From positions 372,001 to 436,000 of the forward strand of contig NZ_JAAVUY010000001.1 in the NCBI RefSeq assembly GCF_018449695.1: a stretch of DNA of 64,000 bases. Direction: 5' to 3'. This DNA is from Bradyrhizobium sp. dw_411. Lineage in GTDB: Bacteria; Pseudomonadota; Alphaproteobacteria; Rhizobiales; Xanthobacteraceae. The position numbers were made by a program, and so were the translations under genes. Within the stretch, counting starts at the first letter, position 1. Each line of letters begins with the position of its first letter. Below, one piece after another: positions 29,009 to 37,617 of the stretch. The notes below the pieces were generated by a model. That model saw nothing but the letters and a program-made list of their open reading frames with translations, was not told the DNA's origin and made no database searches.

Positions 29009-29416
29009 CTAAACTCCAGATGACAGTTTGAGAATGGCGTAGATCGAGGCCAGCGCCACCGCAATTGAGAAGAAATTATTGGCCATGATGGCGGCGAGCT
29101 TCACCTTCTCGCCATGCACATAGTCCTCGATCACCACCTGCATGCCGATCTTCATGTGCCAGGCGCTGGCGATGATGAAAAGCAACAGGACGATCGCGAC
29201 CAGCGGCGAACCGAGAATCTGCGCGGCCCCGGCTTGGTTGCGGCCCAGCAGCATCATCACGATGATGATGACGGGCAGGATCAGCAGCAACATCGCGACC
29301 GCGGTGAGGCGCTGGCGCCAGAAGTCCGAGGTGCCCGAATGCGAGGCGCCGAGATTGCGGACGCGCGCCAGCGGCGTACGCATCGATTTCACGGTCTGGG
29401 TACGAGGTTCGCTCAT
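29009..29416 (-). CDS. sdhD: Succinate dehydrogenase membrane anchor subunit D
   Basis: Small membrane anchor of complex II that with SdhC binds haem b and ubiquinone. The 135-residue protein has three hydrophobic helices (about residues 35-55, 62-85 and 105-130). The segment [19 protein letters not shown] carries the His and the Asp-Tyr pair that sit near haem and quinone in the family. Its ATG overlaps the sdhC stop by four bases (ATGA), supporting the start at 29416 rather than the longer open frame to 29680. Confidence 0.95.
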   Translation of the reverse strand: MSEPRTQTVKSMRTPLARVRNLGASHSGTSDFWRQRLTAVAMLLLILPVIIIVMMLLGRNQAGAAQILGSPLVAIVLLLFIIASAWHMKIGMQVVIEDYVHGEKVKLAAIMANNFFSIAVALASIYAILKLSSGV

Positions 29417-29811
29417 CGGCCGCCTCCGATCGCATAGGCGACGACCCATAGCAGCACCGTTGCGGCAATGCCGGCGATCAGCGCGCCCCAGGTCAGGGCC
29501 TCGCGCTCGCTGGCCTTGAAGCCGTAGCCAAGGTCCCAGACCAGATGTCGCAGACCGCTGAACAGATGATGCAGCAGCGCCCAAGTATAACCGAACACGA
29601 TCAGGCGGCCGAGGAAGCTCGAGGTAAAGGCCTGCACATTGGCATAGGCCGTTGGCCCTGACGCCGCTGATATCAGCCACCAGGCCAGCAACAAGGTGCC
29701 GAAATACAGTGCGATGCCGGTGGCGCGGTGCACGATGGATAGCGCCATCGTCAGGGTCCAGCGGTAGGTCTGAATATGCGGTGAAAGCGGTCTTTCGATC
29801 CTGGCGGTCAT
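29413..29811 (-). CDS. sdhC: Succinate dehydrogenase cytochrome b556 subunit
   Basis: First gene of the sdhCDAB operon and the larger membrane anchor of complex II. The 132-residue protein starts with a short basic N-terminus, then [20 protein letters not shown] and VHRATGIAL, the Ser and Arg of which line the quinone site. Three helices follow; the haem-ligand His is expected in [17 protein letters not shown]. Length is typical. The operon promoter is probably the -35/-10 pair at 29876-29904. Confidence 0.96.
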   Translation of the reverse strand: MTARIERPLSPHIQTYRWTLTMALSIVHRATGIALYFGTLLLAWWLISAASGPTAYANVQAFTSSFLGRLIVFGYTWALLHHLFSGLRHLVWDLGYGFKASEREALTWGALIAGIAATVLLWVVAYAIGGGR

Positions 29812-29875
29812 CGGCAGCTTTTGACGGTTTGCGGGCCTCCGCAGGGGCCCTTCGGGGATCGCGGTAGACGAATTC

Positions 29876-29904
29876 TATTTACGAACTCGAAACAGCGAGT
29901 GCAA
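29876..29904 (-). promoter_or_regulatory. Candidate promoter of sdhCDAB
   Basis: Read on the minus strand, TTGCAC and TAAATA are separated by exactly 17 bases, 65 bases before the sdhC start codon. This is close to the housekeeping sigma consensus. Just upstream are a dyad GAAC-GAAT-GTTC (29924-29935) and a direct repeat of CGAATG (29927 and 29943, 16 bases apart), candidates for activator or repressor binding. Confidence 0.45.
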
Positions 29905-30281
29905 CGGCGAAATCATCGTTTGCGAACGAATGTTCATTGCTTCGAATGAGTGTCAGATGAGCCTTGCATTGATGGGGATTGACAGGGCTATCGGGCGCTG
30001 ATGGCCAACCCCGATGAAGCCCGATTCACGACCGGTTCACTCGGCTTCGAAAACAAGAGCCCGAACGGGCGGAAACGACGATCGCAGCGTTGAACGCCCC
30101 GGACTTGCCCGACCTTCTATCGTCGCATCATCCGCAGCCGGTTTGTGGTCAGCTTGTCATCATCGGCTCGGGCTCAGGGCTCGCCCGGATATAACAAACA
30201 AAGAATATTTCTCTTCGTTGAAGTCCGCCGCGACTTGGTCGAATATCGGCGGGCGTGGGACACTGGGGTCGATGGGGCGGA
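29905..30281. other. Gene-free stretch between sdhC and the ABC binding protein gene
   Basis: Apart from the small dyad and CGAATG repeats next to the sdh promoter I see no gene, hairpin terminator or RNA here. The 93-codon open frame at 30014-30295 has no ribosome-binding site and unusual composition, and runs into the next gene in another frame, so I leave it out. The stretch must hold the divergent promoters. Confidence 0.5.
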
Positions 30282-31271
30282 ATGCAGCGGCGTGAATTCA
30301 TCAGGCTTGCCGGAGGTGCGGCGGCGAGCATGTCGTTTGCCGATGCCGTGCGGGCCCAGCAATCGACCGCGCCCGTGATCGGCTATCTCGGCAGTGGTAT
30401 CCCGGCCGATCAGGTCAGTCTGGTGGCCGCGACCCGCGATGGACTAAAGGAATCCGGCTTTATCGAAGGCCAGAACTTGAGGATCGAATCCCGGTGGGCG
30501 GAAGGAAAATATGACCGGTTGCCGGGGCTCGCGGCGGAGTTGGTCGAGCGCCGCGTTGCTTTGATTGTGGCGGCCGGGGGCAGCGATCCTGGCCGCGCGG
30601 CGAAAGGCGCAACCTCGACCATTCCCATTGTTTTTGTCAGCGCCGCGGATCCGATCCGGGCCGGCCTCGTTGCCAGCCTCAATCGACCCGAAGGCAATGT
30701 CACGGGGATCAGCCTGATCGGCTCAACGTTGGAGGCCAAGCGCCTTGAACTGCTGCATGAGATGATACCTCAGACTTCCACCATTGGCGTCCTGATCAAT
30801 TCGAAATATCCGGAGGCGAAGGCGCAGACCCAAGAGGTCGAAGACGCGAAGAGCCGGCTCGGGATCACGCCGATCGTGCTGAACGCCAGCACCGAACAGG
30901 AAATGGCAGCGGCCTTCGGCGCTTTTGTTGAGCAAAAGGCGGGTGCGGTGCTTGCCTGTAACGACCCGTTCTTCGGCTCCTATCGCGAGCAACTGGCATC
31001 GCTGGCGCTGCGTCACAAGCTGCCGGCGATGTCGTTTCGCCGGGAATTTGCCGAAGTCGGAGGCCTTCTGAGCTACGGACCGCATTTTGCGGAAGGCTAT
31101 CGTCAGGCCGGTCTCTATGCCGGCAGGATATTGAAAGGCTCCAAGCCAGCCGATCTTCCGGTGGTGCAGCCGACGAAATTCGAGATGGTCGTCAATCTTA
31201 AAACCGCCCGGGCGATCGGGCTTACGATTTCCGAGTCGTTCCTGCTGCGCGCCGATGAAATCATCGAATAA
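30282..31271 (+). CDS. ABC transporter substrate-binding protein (ABC_sub_bind family), orphan
   Basis: A 329-residue periplasmic binding protein of the TrpX/YufN-like family (ABC_sub_bind). The N-terminus MQRREFIRLAGGAAASMSFA has twin arginines as RREF, a Tat-like signal ending near VRAQQS. The two-lobe fold begins VIGYLGSGIPADQVSLVAATRDG and includes TIPIVFVSAADPIRAGLVAS and the hinge GNVTGISLIG. The start at 30282 is chosen because the signal begins there. No permease or ATPase gene follows: the next gene is convergent matB. Many rhizobia have dozens of such orphan binding proteins. The ligand is unknown. Confidence 0.88.
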   Translation: MQRREFIRLAGGAAASMSFADAVRAQQSTAPVIGYLGSGIPADQVSLVAATRDGLKESGFIEGQNLRIESRWAEGKYDRLPGLAAELVERRVALIVAAGGSDPGRAAKGATSTIPIVFVSAADPIRAGLVASLNRPEGNVTGISLIGSTLEAKRLELLHEMIPQTSTIGVLINSKYPEAKAQTQEVEDAKSRLGITPIVLNASTEQEMAAAFGAFVEQKAGAVLACNDPFFGSYREQLASLALRHKLPAMSFRREFAEVGGLLSYGPHFAEGYRQAGLYAGRILKGSKPADLPVVQPTKFEMVVNLKTARAIGLTISESFLLRADEIIE

Positions 31272-31283
31272 AGATGCGCGAAC

Positions 31284-32828
31284 TCACTTCGCCTTGGCGT
31301 AGATGCCCGCATAGGTGTCGCGCAGAATGTTTTTCTGCACCTTGCCCATCGCGTTGCGTGGCAATTCATCGACGACGAACACCCGCTTCGGCATCTTGAA
31401 TTTCGCGAGCCGCCCGTCGAGCGCATTCAGCACCGAAGCCTCGCTTACCGCAGCCCCCTTGTCGCAGACCACGACGGCGGTGACACCCTCGCCGAAATCG
31501 GCATGCGGCACGCCGATCACGGCCGATTCGATCACGCCCGGCATGGCGTCGATCTCGCTCTCGATTTCCTTCGGATACACGTTGAATCCGCCGGAGATGA
31601 CGAGATCCTTGCCGCGGCCGAGAATGTGCACATAGCCCTTGGTGTCGATCTTGCCGAGATCGCCGGTGATGAAAAAGCCGTCATCGCGAAATTCGGCCTT
31701 GGTCTTTTCCGGCATCCGCCAGTAGCCCTTGAAGACGTTGGAGCCCTTGACCTCGATCATCCCGATGGTGTCGCGCTTTAGCTCCGCGCCGGTTTCGGGG
31801 TCGGTGACGCGCACGGAAACGCCGGGCAGCGGCAGGCCGACGGCGCCCGCGACGCGATCGCCGTCATAGGGATTGGACGTGTTCATGTTGGTCTCGGTCA
31901 TGCCGTAGCGTTCGAGCACGGCGTGACCGGTGCGGGCGGCCCATTCGCGGTGGGTATCGGCCAGCAAGGGCGCCGAGCCGGAAATGAACAGTCGCATGTG
32001 CTTGGTGGATTCGTGGGTCAGCGACGGGCTTTGCAGCAGCCTTGTGTAGAAGGTCGGCACGCCCATCAGCACGGTGGCGCGCGCCATCAGCTTGATGATC
32101 AGCTCGGGATCGAATTTCGGCAGGAAGATCATCGAGGCGCGGGCGAACAGCGTGACATTGCTCGCCACGAACAGGCCGTGGGTATGGTAGATCGGCAGCG
32201 CGTGGATCAGCACGTCCTTGTCGGTGAAGCGCCAGTAGTCAACGAGGCTCAGCGAATTCGATGCAAGATTATCATGCGTCAGCATCGCGCCCTTGGAACG
32301 TCCTGTGGTGCCCGACGTGTAGAGAATGGCAGCGAGGTCGTCATCCGCGCGCGCGACGGTGACGAAGTCAGGCTTCGCTCTGGCGGCGGCATCGGTCAGC
32401 GATCCCTTGCCATCGGCGCCGAGCGTCTCGACCGTGGCGCCCACTTTTGCCGCGATCGCACCGATGCCTTGCGCCTTCGAGGGATCGCACACCACCAGCG
32501 AGGGCTCGGCGTCGGTGATGAAATATTCGAGCTCGTTGAGCGTATAGGCGGTGTTGAGCGGCAGATACACCGCGCCCGCCCGCACCGTGGCGAGGTACAG
32601 CACGAGGCCCGGCACCGATTTGTCGGTTTGCGCGGCGACGCGATCGCCGGGCTTGACGCCGCGCTCGACCAGCACATTCGCCATCCGGCCTGCATGCGCC
32701 ACGAGATCACCATAGCTGATGCGCTGTCCGTCGACGGTTTCGATCGCAAGTCGATTGAGGTCGTCGACGCCGTCGAATAGGCGGGAAAACAGGTTGGCCT
32801 TCGCAATGGTTTTGTCGGTCGCGTTCAT
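31284..32828 (-). CDS. matB: Malonyl-CoA synthetase (acyl-CoA synthetase, MatB type)
   Basis: ATP-dependent ligase converting malonate (and methylmalonate) to the CoA thioester, cytoplasmic. The 514-residue protein has the AMP-binding signature ILYTSGTTGRSKGAMLTH (P-loop), the A5 motif ERYGMTETNMN, the hinge FITGDLGKIDTKGYVHILGR and the catalytic Lys in PRNAMGKVQKN. Sequence pattern and length strongly resemble the characterised Rhodopseudomonas palustris MatB, including the absence of an N-terminal extension. Malonate decarboxylase or a transporter is not adjacent. It is divergent from an SDR gene and convergent with the orphan binding-protein gene. Confidence 0.9.
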   Translation of the reverse strand: MNATDKTIAKANLFSRLFDGVDDLNRLAIETVDGQRISYGDLVAHAGRMANVLVERGVKPGDRVAAQTDKSVPGLVLYLATVRAGAVYLPLNTAYTLNELEYFITDAEPSLVVCDPSKAQGIGAIAAKVGATVETLGADGKGSLTDAAARAKPDFVTVARADDDLAAILYTSGTTGRSKGAMLTHDNLASNSLSLVDYWRFTDKDVLIHALPIYHTHGLFVASNVTLFARASMIFLPKFDPELIIKLMARATVLMGVPTFYTRLLQSPSLTHESTKHMRLFISGSAPLLADTHREWAARTGHAVLERYGMTETNMNTSNPYDGDRVAGAVGLPLPGVSVRVTDPETGAELKRDTIGMIEVKGSNVFKGYWRMPEKTKAEFRDDGFFITGDLGKIDTKGYVHILGRGKDLVISGGFNVYPKEIESEIDAMPGVIESAVIGVPHADFGEGVTAVVVCDKGAAVSEASVLNALDGRLAKFKMPKRVFVVDELPRNAMGKVQKNILRDTYAGIYAKAK

Positions 32829-32924
32829 GCATCATTCCGGTGGGTGGGCGCGGCCCTCGGGGCCACAGATCTCTGCGGGTTCAATAGCAAAGACGCCCTT
32901 CACAAAGCAACGGAGACAGTTTGC

Positions 32925-33686
32925 ATGTCAAATAACGGGAAACGCGTAGCTTGGATAACGGGGGGCGGCAGCGGGATTGGGGAAGCCGGTGCGGAATCGC
33001 TGGCGGCCGACGGCTGGACCGTGGTGGTTTCGGGACGCCGCAAGGAGGCCCTGGACGCGGTGGTGGCGAAGGTTAACGGGAGCGGCGGCAAGGCCGAGGC
33101 GATTGCGCTCGACGTCAGCAAGGCTGCTGACGTTAACAAAGCCGCCGAGCAGATTCTCGCCAAGCACGGTCGCATCGATCTTCTGGTCAACAGCGCCGGC
33201 ATCAACGTGCCCAAACGCAGCTGGGCCGATATGGAACTGGAAGGCTGGGACCGGCTGGTCGAGATCAATCTCAACGGCGTGTTGTATTGCATGCGCGCGG
33301 TGCTGCCGGCGATGCGGGCACAGCAGGACGGCTGCATCATCAATGTCGCCTCATGGGCCGGTCGTCACGTTTCGAAAATGCCGGGTCCTGCCTACACCAC
33401 CACCAAGCATGCGGTGCTGGCGCTGACCCATTCGTTCAACATGGATGAATGCGCCAACGGCTTGCGGGCGTGCTGCCTGTCGCCCGGCGAGGTCGCAACG
33501 CCGATCCTGAAACTGCGGCCGGTGGTGCCTTCGGAACAAGAGCAGGCCAAAATGCTGCAGCCCGAAGATCTCGGCCGCACCATCGCCTTTGTCGCCAGCA
33601 TGCCGCCGCGAGTCTGCATGAATGAAATCCTGATCAGCCCGACATGGAACCGGGGGTTTCTGCAGACTCCCGGGAGCCGGGATTAG
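32925..33686 (+). CDS. SDR family NAD(P)-dependent oxidoreductase
   Basis: A 253-residue classical short-chain dehydrogenase. The cofactor motif is WITGGGSGIGEAGA (TGxxxGxG, residues 9-22), followed by VVVSGRRKEAL (the Arg suggests NADP preference), NSAGIN in place of NNAG, the catalytic Ser in INVASWAG and the pair Tyr/Lys in AYTTTKHAV. The substrate is unknown. The ATG at 32925 is preceded by CGGAGA. It is divergent from matB with a 96-base gap; a functional link to malonate use is possible but only by position. Confidence 0.9.
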   Translation: MSNNGKRVAWITGGGSGIGEAGAESLAADGWTVVVSGRRKEALDAVVAKVNGSGGKAEAIALDVSKAADVNKAAEQILAKHGRIDLLVNSAGINVPKRSWADMELEGWDRLVEINLNGVLYCMRAVLPAMRAQQDGCIINVASWAGRHVSKMPGPAYTTTKHAVLALTHSFNMDECANGLRACCLSPGEVATPILKLRPVVPSEQEQAKMLQPEDLGRTIAFVASMPPRVCMNEILISPTWNRGFLQTPGSRD

Positions 33687-33906
33687 CAACGCAGGCGCGA
33701 CGTTAAGATTTTAACGGAAGTTCACGCACGGCCGACGTCGAGAAAGGTTTCAAGCGCGCGAAAATTTATTCCCTGAAACCGGCCCTGAAACCTCCCGTAA
33801 CTCGGCTCAATAGCGACGCAGTCACAGAAAAACAGACAGCGTCGTTGTTGAGCCCCTCAATCGCCCGGCGGACATCCGCTGGCACACTCATTCGGGAGAC
33901 GTTTCC

Positions 33907-34461
33907 ATGTCCAAGCGTATCGCATTTTTGTCCGCCGTTGCCTTCAGCGCGCTGGCTCTGACGTCCGTCATCGTTGCGCCGGTCAGCGCCCAGGAGAAGA
34001 CCGTGATGGTCGGCGGTGCCGCGATGTTCCCTTCCAAGAACATCATCCAGAACGCGGTTAATTCGAAGGACCACACCACGCTGGTTGCGGCGGTGAAGGC
34101 CGCCGGTCTGGTCGACACCCTGGAAGGCAAAGGCCCGTTCACGGTTTTCGCGCCGACCAATGCGGCGTTCGGCAAGCTGCCGGCCGGCACGGTCGACACT
34201 CTGGTGAAGCCCGAGAACAAGGCGACCCTCACCAAGATCCTGACCTACCATGTGGTGGCGGGCAAGCTTGACGCTTCCGACCTGACCGATGGCAAGAAGC
34301 TCAAGACCGTTGAAGGCGAAGAGCTGACCGTGAAGAAGGCTGACGGCAAGGTCATGATCGTCGACGCCAAGGGCGGTTCTTCGACGGTGACGATCTCGAA
34401 CGTCCATCAGTCGAACGGCGTGATCCATGTCGTCGACACCGTGTTGATGCCGGCGTCGTAA
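33907..34461 (+). CDS. Exported fasciclin-domain protein
   Basis: A 184-residue protein with one FAS1 (fasciclin) domain, an adhesion-type fold. Residues 1-28 form a signal peptide (ending APVSAQ). The domain has both conserved boxes: H1, FTVFAPTNAAFGKLP near residues 79-93, and H2 near the end, GVIHVVDTVLMP, with the YH motif in ILTYHVVAGK between. Length is normal for bacterial single-domain members. GGGAGA lies upstream of the ATG. A strong terminator follows at 34503, so it is monocistronic. The preceding 220 bases must hold its promoter. Confidence 0.92.
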   Translation: MSKRIAFLSAVAFSALALTSVIVAPVSAQEKTVMVGGAAMFPSKNIIQNAVNSKDHTTLVAAVKAAGLVDTLEGKGPFTVFAPTNAAFGKLPAGTVDTLVKPENKATLTKILTYHVVAGKLDASDLTDGKKLKTVEGEELTVKKADGKVMIVDAKGGSSTVTISNVHQSNGVIHVVDTVLMPAS

Positions 34462-34502
34462 TCCAGCCCATTTCCCGATCGCGTCCCCTTCGGGATACGC
34501 AT

Positions 34503-34533
34503 AGCGAGCCGGGGCAACCCGGCTCGCTTTTTT
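34503..34533 (+). terminator. Rho-independent terminator of the fasciclin gene
   Basis: AGCGAGCCGGG-GCAA-CCCGGCTCGCT followed by a run of T. The 11-base perfect stem and T-tract 42 bases after the stop codon make this a strong intrinsic terminator. Confidence 0.92.
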
Positions 34534-34639
34534 GTGACCGCTCGGCCCGAAATGTATCGATCGGACCGGGGTCATAGTAGTAACGCGGCGCCGGTTCCCG
34601 GCGTATATCAGGGTATCCACCGTCAGCGACGAAACCGCC

Positions 34640-35284
34640 ATGGGAACTGTCATGTCCAGCCTGACCGCCAGCGACGAGCATTCCATACCAGCCGCCAGGA
34701 AGACGGTGATTCAGCCGGCCTGGGTCCGCCTGGTGCATTGGATCAATGCGGTCGCGATCATCCTGATGATCATGTCGGGATGGCAGGTCTACAACGCCTC
34801 GCCGCTGTTCAAGTTCTCGTTTCCGCCCTCGGTTACGCTGGGCGGCTGGCTCGGCGGCGCGCTGCTCTGGCATTTTGGCGCGATGTGGCTGCTGATGGTC
34901 AATGGCCTGATCTATCTGACGCTGGGTTTCGCCACCGGGCGCTTCGCCAGGAAACTGCTGCCGATCTCGCCGTCAGGCGTGCTCGCCGACACCAAGGCCG
35001 CGCTGACCGGCAAGCTGTCGCATGACGATCTGTCGAAATACAATCAGGTGCAGAAGCTGCTCTATACCGGCATCATCATCGTCGGCGTTCTCATTGTGTT
35101 GTCGGGATTGTCGATCTGGAAGCCGGTCCAGTTGCAGTGGCTGACAGCGCTGTTCGGCGGCTATGACATTGCGCGTTACGTTCACTTCGTTTGCATGGCG
35201 GCGATTGTCGCCTTCATGGTGATTCATGTCGCCCTCGCCGTGCTGGTGCCCAAAAGCCTGCGCGCCATGATCATCGGCCGCTAG
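34640..35284 (+). CDS. Cytochrome b/b6-type membrane subunit
   Basis: A 214-residue membrane cytochrome b of the Ni/Fe-hydrogenase/thiosulfate-reductase b-subunit type. Four helices with histidines as haem ligands: VRLVHWINAVAIILMIMSGW, LLWHFGAMWLLMVNG, the helix after YNQVQKLLYTG, and YVHFVCMAAIVAFMVIHVALAV. It probably passes electrons between the quinone pool and the molybdopterin protein encoded 20 bases downstream. Starts at 34640 (MGTVMSSL) and 34652 (MSSL) are both possible; GGGAA precedes the second. The basic-plus-helix architecture resembles the membrane halves of MsrPQ-like pairs, although it is not MsrQ by sequence as far as I can judge. Confidence 0.87.
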   Translation: MGTVMSSLTASDEHSIPAARKTVIQPAWVRLVHWINAVAIILMIMSGWQVYNASPLFKFSFPPSVTLGGWLGGALLWHFGAMWLLMVNGLIYLTLGFATGRFARKLLPISPSGVLADTKAALTGKLSHDDLSKYNQVQKLLYTGIIIVGVLIVLSGLSIWKPVQLQWLTALFGGYDIARYVHFVCMAAIVAFMVIHVALAVLVPKSLRAMIIGR

Positions 35285-35304
35285 AAAAACTTCAGGAGAA
35301 TATT

Positions 35305-36090
35305 ATGGGCCGCCTTCGCTCGCTTCTAATCCCAGGCGTCGACAAGCAATTGCTGGTTCGCGACGCAGTGAAGACGATGCCGGATCTGGCGCGCCGCCGC
35401 TTTATCGCGGGCGGTGCGAGTTTCGGTGCACTGACAATGTTGACCGGCTGTGACGTATCGAACAGTTTTTCGGCCGAAGAGATGTTGAAGAAAGTCTCGA
35501 AGTTCAATGACGGCGTGCAAGCGCTGATGTTTAATCCCGATGCGCTGGCGCCGACCTTTCCGGAAAGCGCGATCACCAAGCCGTTTCCGTTCAACGCCTA
35601 TTATGAGATCGACGACGCGCCCGAGATCGACGGCAAGGACTGGAAGCTCGAAGTTACGGGCCTTGTCGAGAACAAGAAGTCATGGACGCTGGAGGAGCTC
35701 TACAAGCTGCCGCAGGTCAAGCAGGTCACGCGCCATATCTGCGTCGAGGGCTGGAGCGCGATCGGAAGCTGGACCGGCACGCCGCTGCGCGATTTTCTTA
35801 AATTAGTCGGCGCCGATACCCGCGCCAAATATTGCTGGTTCCAATGCGCCGACCGGGAGGGTTACAACTCGCCGCTCGATATGCGCACCGCATTGCATCC
35901 GCAGACCCAGATGACCTTCAAATTCGGCGATGAAATTCTGCCGCGGGCCTATGGTTTTCCGATGAAGATCAGAGTGCCCACCAAGCTCGGATTCAAAAAC
36001 CCGAAATATGTCGTCTCGATGGAAGTCACCAACGACTACAAGGGCGGCTACTGGGAAGACCAGGGCTATAATTCATTCAGCGGAAGCTGA
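35305..36090 (+). CDS. Tat-exported molybdopterin-dependent oxidoreductase (sulfite oxidase fold)
   Basis: A 261-residue periplasmic Mo-pterin enzyme of the sulfite oxidase/MsrP (YedY)-like group. The Tat signal RRRFIAGGASFGALTMLTGC has the twin arginines; the Cys after it could be incidental or a lipid site. The core contains the Mo-ligand cysteine in VTRHICVEGWSAIGSW, then WFQCADREGYNSPLDMRTAL and PRAYGFPMKIRVPTKLGFK, typical of the Moco-binding domain. AGGAG precedes the ATG at 35305. With the cytochrome b upstream it forms a two-gene unit; the substrate (sulfite, oxidised methionine or another S/N-oxide) is not determined. A palindromic repeat follows. Confidence 0.9.
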   Translation: MGRLRSLLIPGVDKQLLVRDAVKTMPDLARRRFIAGGASFGALTMLTGCDVSNSFSAEEMLKKVSKFNDGVQALMFNPDALAPTFPESAITKPFPFNAYYEIDDAPEIDGKDWKLEVTGLVENKKSWTLEELYKLPQVKQVTRHICVEGWSAIGSWTGTPLRDFLKLVGADTRAKYCWFQCADREGYNSPLDMRTALHPQTQMTFKFGDEILPRAYGFPMKIRVPTKLGFKNPKYVVSMEVTNDYKGGYWEDQGYNSFSGS

Positions 36091-36100
36091 AGAAGTCCTA

Positions 36101-36194
36101 CGTAGGGTGGGCAAAGCGCAGCGTGCCCACCATCACAGAGACATCAAAAGACTTTCGGTGGGCACGGCGCAAACGCGCCTTTGCCCACCCTACG
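36101..36194. repeat. Palindromic repeat (GTAGGGTGGGCAAAG type) overlapping a stop codon
   Basis: GTAGGGTGGGCAAAGCGC at the left and GCGCCTTTGCCCACCCTAC at the right are inverted copies with an inner pair GTGCCCACC...GGTGGGCAC. It lies between convergent genes. The right arm supplies the TAG stop codon (36190-36192 on the minus strand) of the MFS gene. This element type is common in Bradyrhizobium-like genomes. Confidence 0.8.
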
Positions 36195-37377
36195 TCCTCC
36201 CCAGTTTCTTCTGAAACGCCGCACCTACTGCTCCCACCGCCAACATCGCCGCGGAAACGTTCAACGCATAGGACAGGCTGCCGAACGCGTCGGTGACAGC
36301 GCCGACCGCGATCGGGCCCAGCGTCTGGCCGATGCCGAACGCGATGGTCATGGACCCAATGCCGTTCGGCCATGCCGCCGGGGGACAGTTGAAGCGGATG
36401 AAGGCGGTCACCGATCCCACCACCGCGAAGAACGCTACGCCGAACACCAGCGCCGAAATCGCCAGCAACAGCGGGGAATGCCCGAACAGCGGCAGTGCCG
36501 CGCCCAGCGCGTTGGCGCCAAGGATGATTGCGGTGGAGACCCCACCGCTGTCGCGCGCCAGCACGCGGCGCCACAGCCATGGGGTCACGAATGCGCTCAA
36601 TCCGATCAGGCACCAGAAGGCGCTCTGCGCCACCGCGCCGCCGCCGGCGTCGCGCACATAGGCGATCATGAACGTCATGTAGGCGATGTAGCCGGCGCCG
36701 AACAAAAAATAGCTGGCGATATAAATCACGACCGGCTTGAGCGCGAACCTGGCTGATCCCTCGGTGACGACGCCAGCCGCGGCATCGATCGGCGCGAGCA
36801 GCAGCGGCACGGTCATCGCAACCGCAAGCAACGTCATCGCCCACCACACGATCCACCACGATCCCGGCCCGAAAGCCTGCAGCACGAACGGTGCGACCAG
36901 TCCCGACGCGACGATGCCGAGCCCGGGTCCGGCGTAAAACAGACTGAGCAGGAAATTCGCCCGGGCCGGTTGCGACTGCGCGATGGTTGCCGCCAGCGCG
37001 GCACCGGCCACGAATCCGGCGGCGGCGCCGAGCCCGGCGAGCAGTCGCGCAAAGCTCAATATGAAGAAATTTCCCGACAGCGCGCAGAGCGCCAGCGAGA
37101 GCACGCTGGCGAGGGTTCCCCAGCGCACGGTCGCCGCCAGCCCGAAGCGCGCGATCAGTTTCGAGGTTATCAGCGCGCCGGCGAGATAACCGGCGGCATT
37201 GATCGTATTCATGAAGCCCGCGGCGGAATAGGACCAGCCAAGCGTGTCGCGCATGTCCGGTAGCACCAGCGAATAGGCGAAACGGCCGATACCAAGACCC
37301 ACTGTCGGCGCCAGCGACAGGATCAGGATCAGCCGCGCGGGATGCGCAGGTGGCACGTGACGATCGGGGGTTTTCAC
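36190..37377 (-). CDS. YbfB/YjiJ family MFS transporter
   Basis: A 395-residue inner-membrane transporter with about twelve hydrophobic helices, of the YbfB/YjiJ branch of the major facilitator superfamily. The first helix [20 protein letters not shown] has the GxGIGRFxY signature of that group, followed by the loop [20 protein letters not shown]. The substrate is unknown. I use the GTG at 37375-37377 because GGAG lies seven bases upstream and translation from there begins just before the first helix; the open frame to 37812 crosses leuB. The last codons and stop fall inside a palindromic repeat. It is divergent from leuB. Confidence 0.88.
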   Translation of the reverse strand: MKTPDRHVPPAHPARLILILSLAPTVGLGIGRFAYSLVLPDMRDTLGWSYSAAGFMNTINAAGYLAGALITSKLIARFGLAATVRWGTLASVLSLALCALSGNFFILSFARLLAGLGAAAGFVAGAALAATIAQSQPARANFLLSLFYAGPGLGIVASGLVAPFVLQAFGPGSWWIVWWAMTLLAVAMTVPLLLAPIDAAAGVVTEGSARFALKPVVIYIASYFLFGAGYIAYMTFMIAYVRDAGGGAVAQSAFWCLIGLSAFVTPWLWRRVLARDSGGVSTAIILGANALGAALPLFGHSPLLLAISALVFGVAFFAVVGSVTAFIRFNCPPAAWPNGIGSMTIAFGIGQTLGPIAVGAVTDAFGSLSYALNVSAAMLAVGAVGAAFQKKLGRT

Positions 37378-37504
37378 GGGATTCTCCGGCAGGAGTTCGT
37401 GACTGTGGCAGGGTTGCGGGCGCTTGCACAGGACGGCAGCGGCAATGGTGTCTTGCCATTTGCGCAACGCCGCTCTAGCAATCCCGCGCGCAGCGAAATG
37501 GGCC

Positions 37505-37598
37505 GTCATGCCCGGCTTTATGCCGGGCATCCACGTCCTTGCTTCTTCGGTGCAATCAAAATCAAGACGTGGATGGCCGGGACAAGCCCGGCCATGAC
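37505..37598. repeat. Palindromic intergenic repeat with GTCAT/ATGAC ends
   Basis: Begins GTCATGCCCGGC and ends GCCCGGCCATGAC. Inner hairpins are TGCCCGGC-ttta-TGCCGGGCA and GGCCGGG-acaa-GCCCGGCC, and CCACGTC pairs with GACGTGG across the middle. It ends 19 bases before the leuB start, so it lies in the leuB leader or promoter region. Confidence 0.75.
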
Positions 37599-37617
37599 GA
37601 GTTGGAGGATCCTTCCC

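Noticed and set aside
27218..29023. 601-codon open frame on the plus strand opposite sdhA
   Set aside because: It is the GC-skew shadow of sdhA; the minus-strand protein has all SdhA motifs.
30014..30295. 93-codon frame before the ABC binding protein gene
   Set aside because: No ribosome-binding site, overlaps the start of the real gene in another frame, no domain.
30255..31271. Possible ABC importer operon
   Set aside because: Only the binding protein is present; the next gene is convergent and unrelated.
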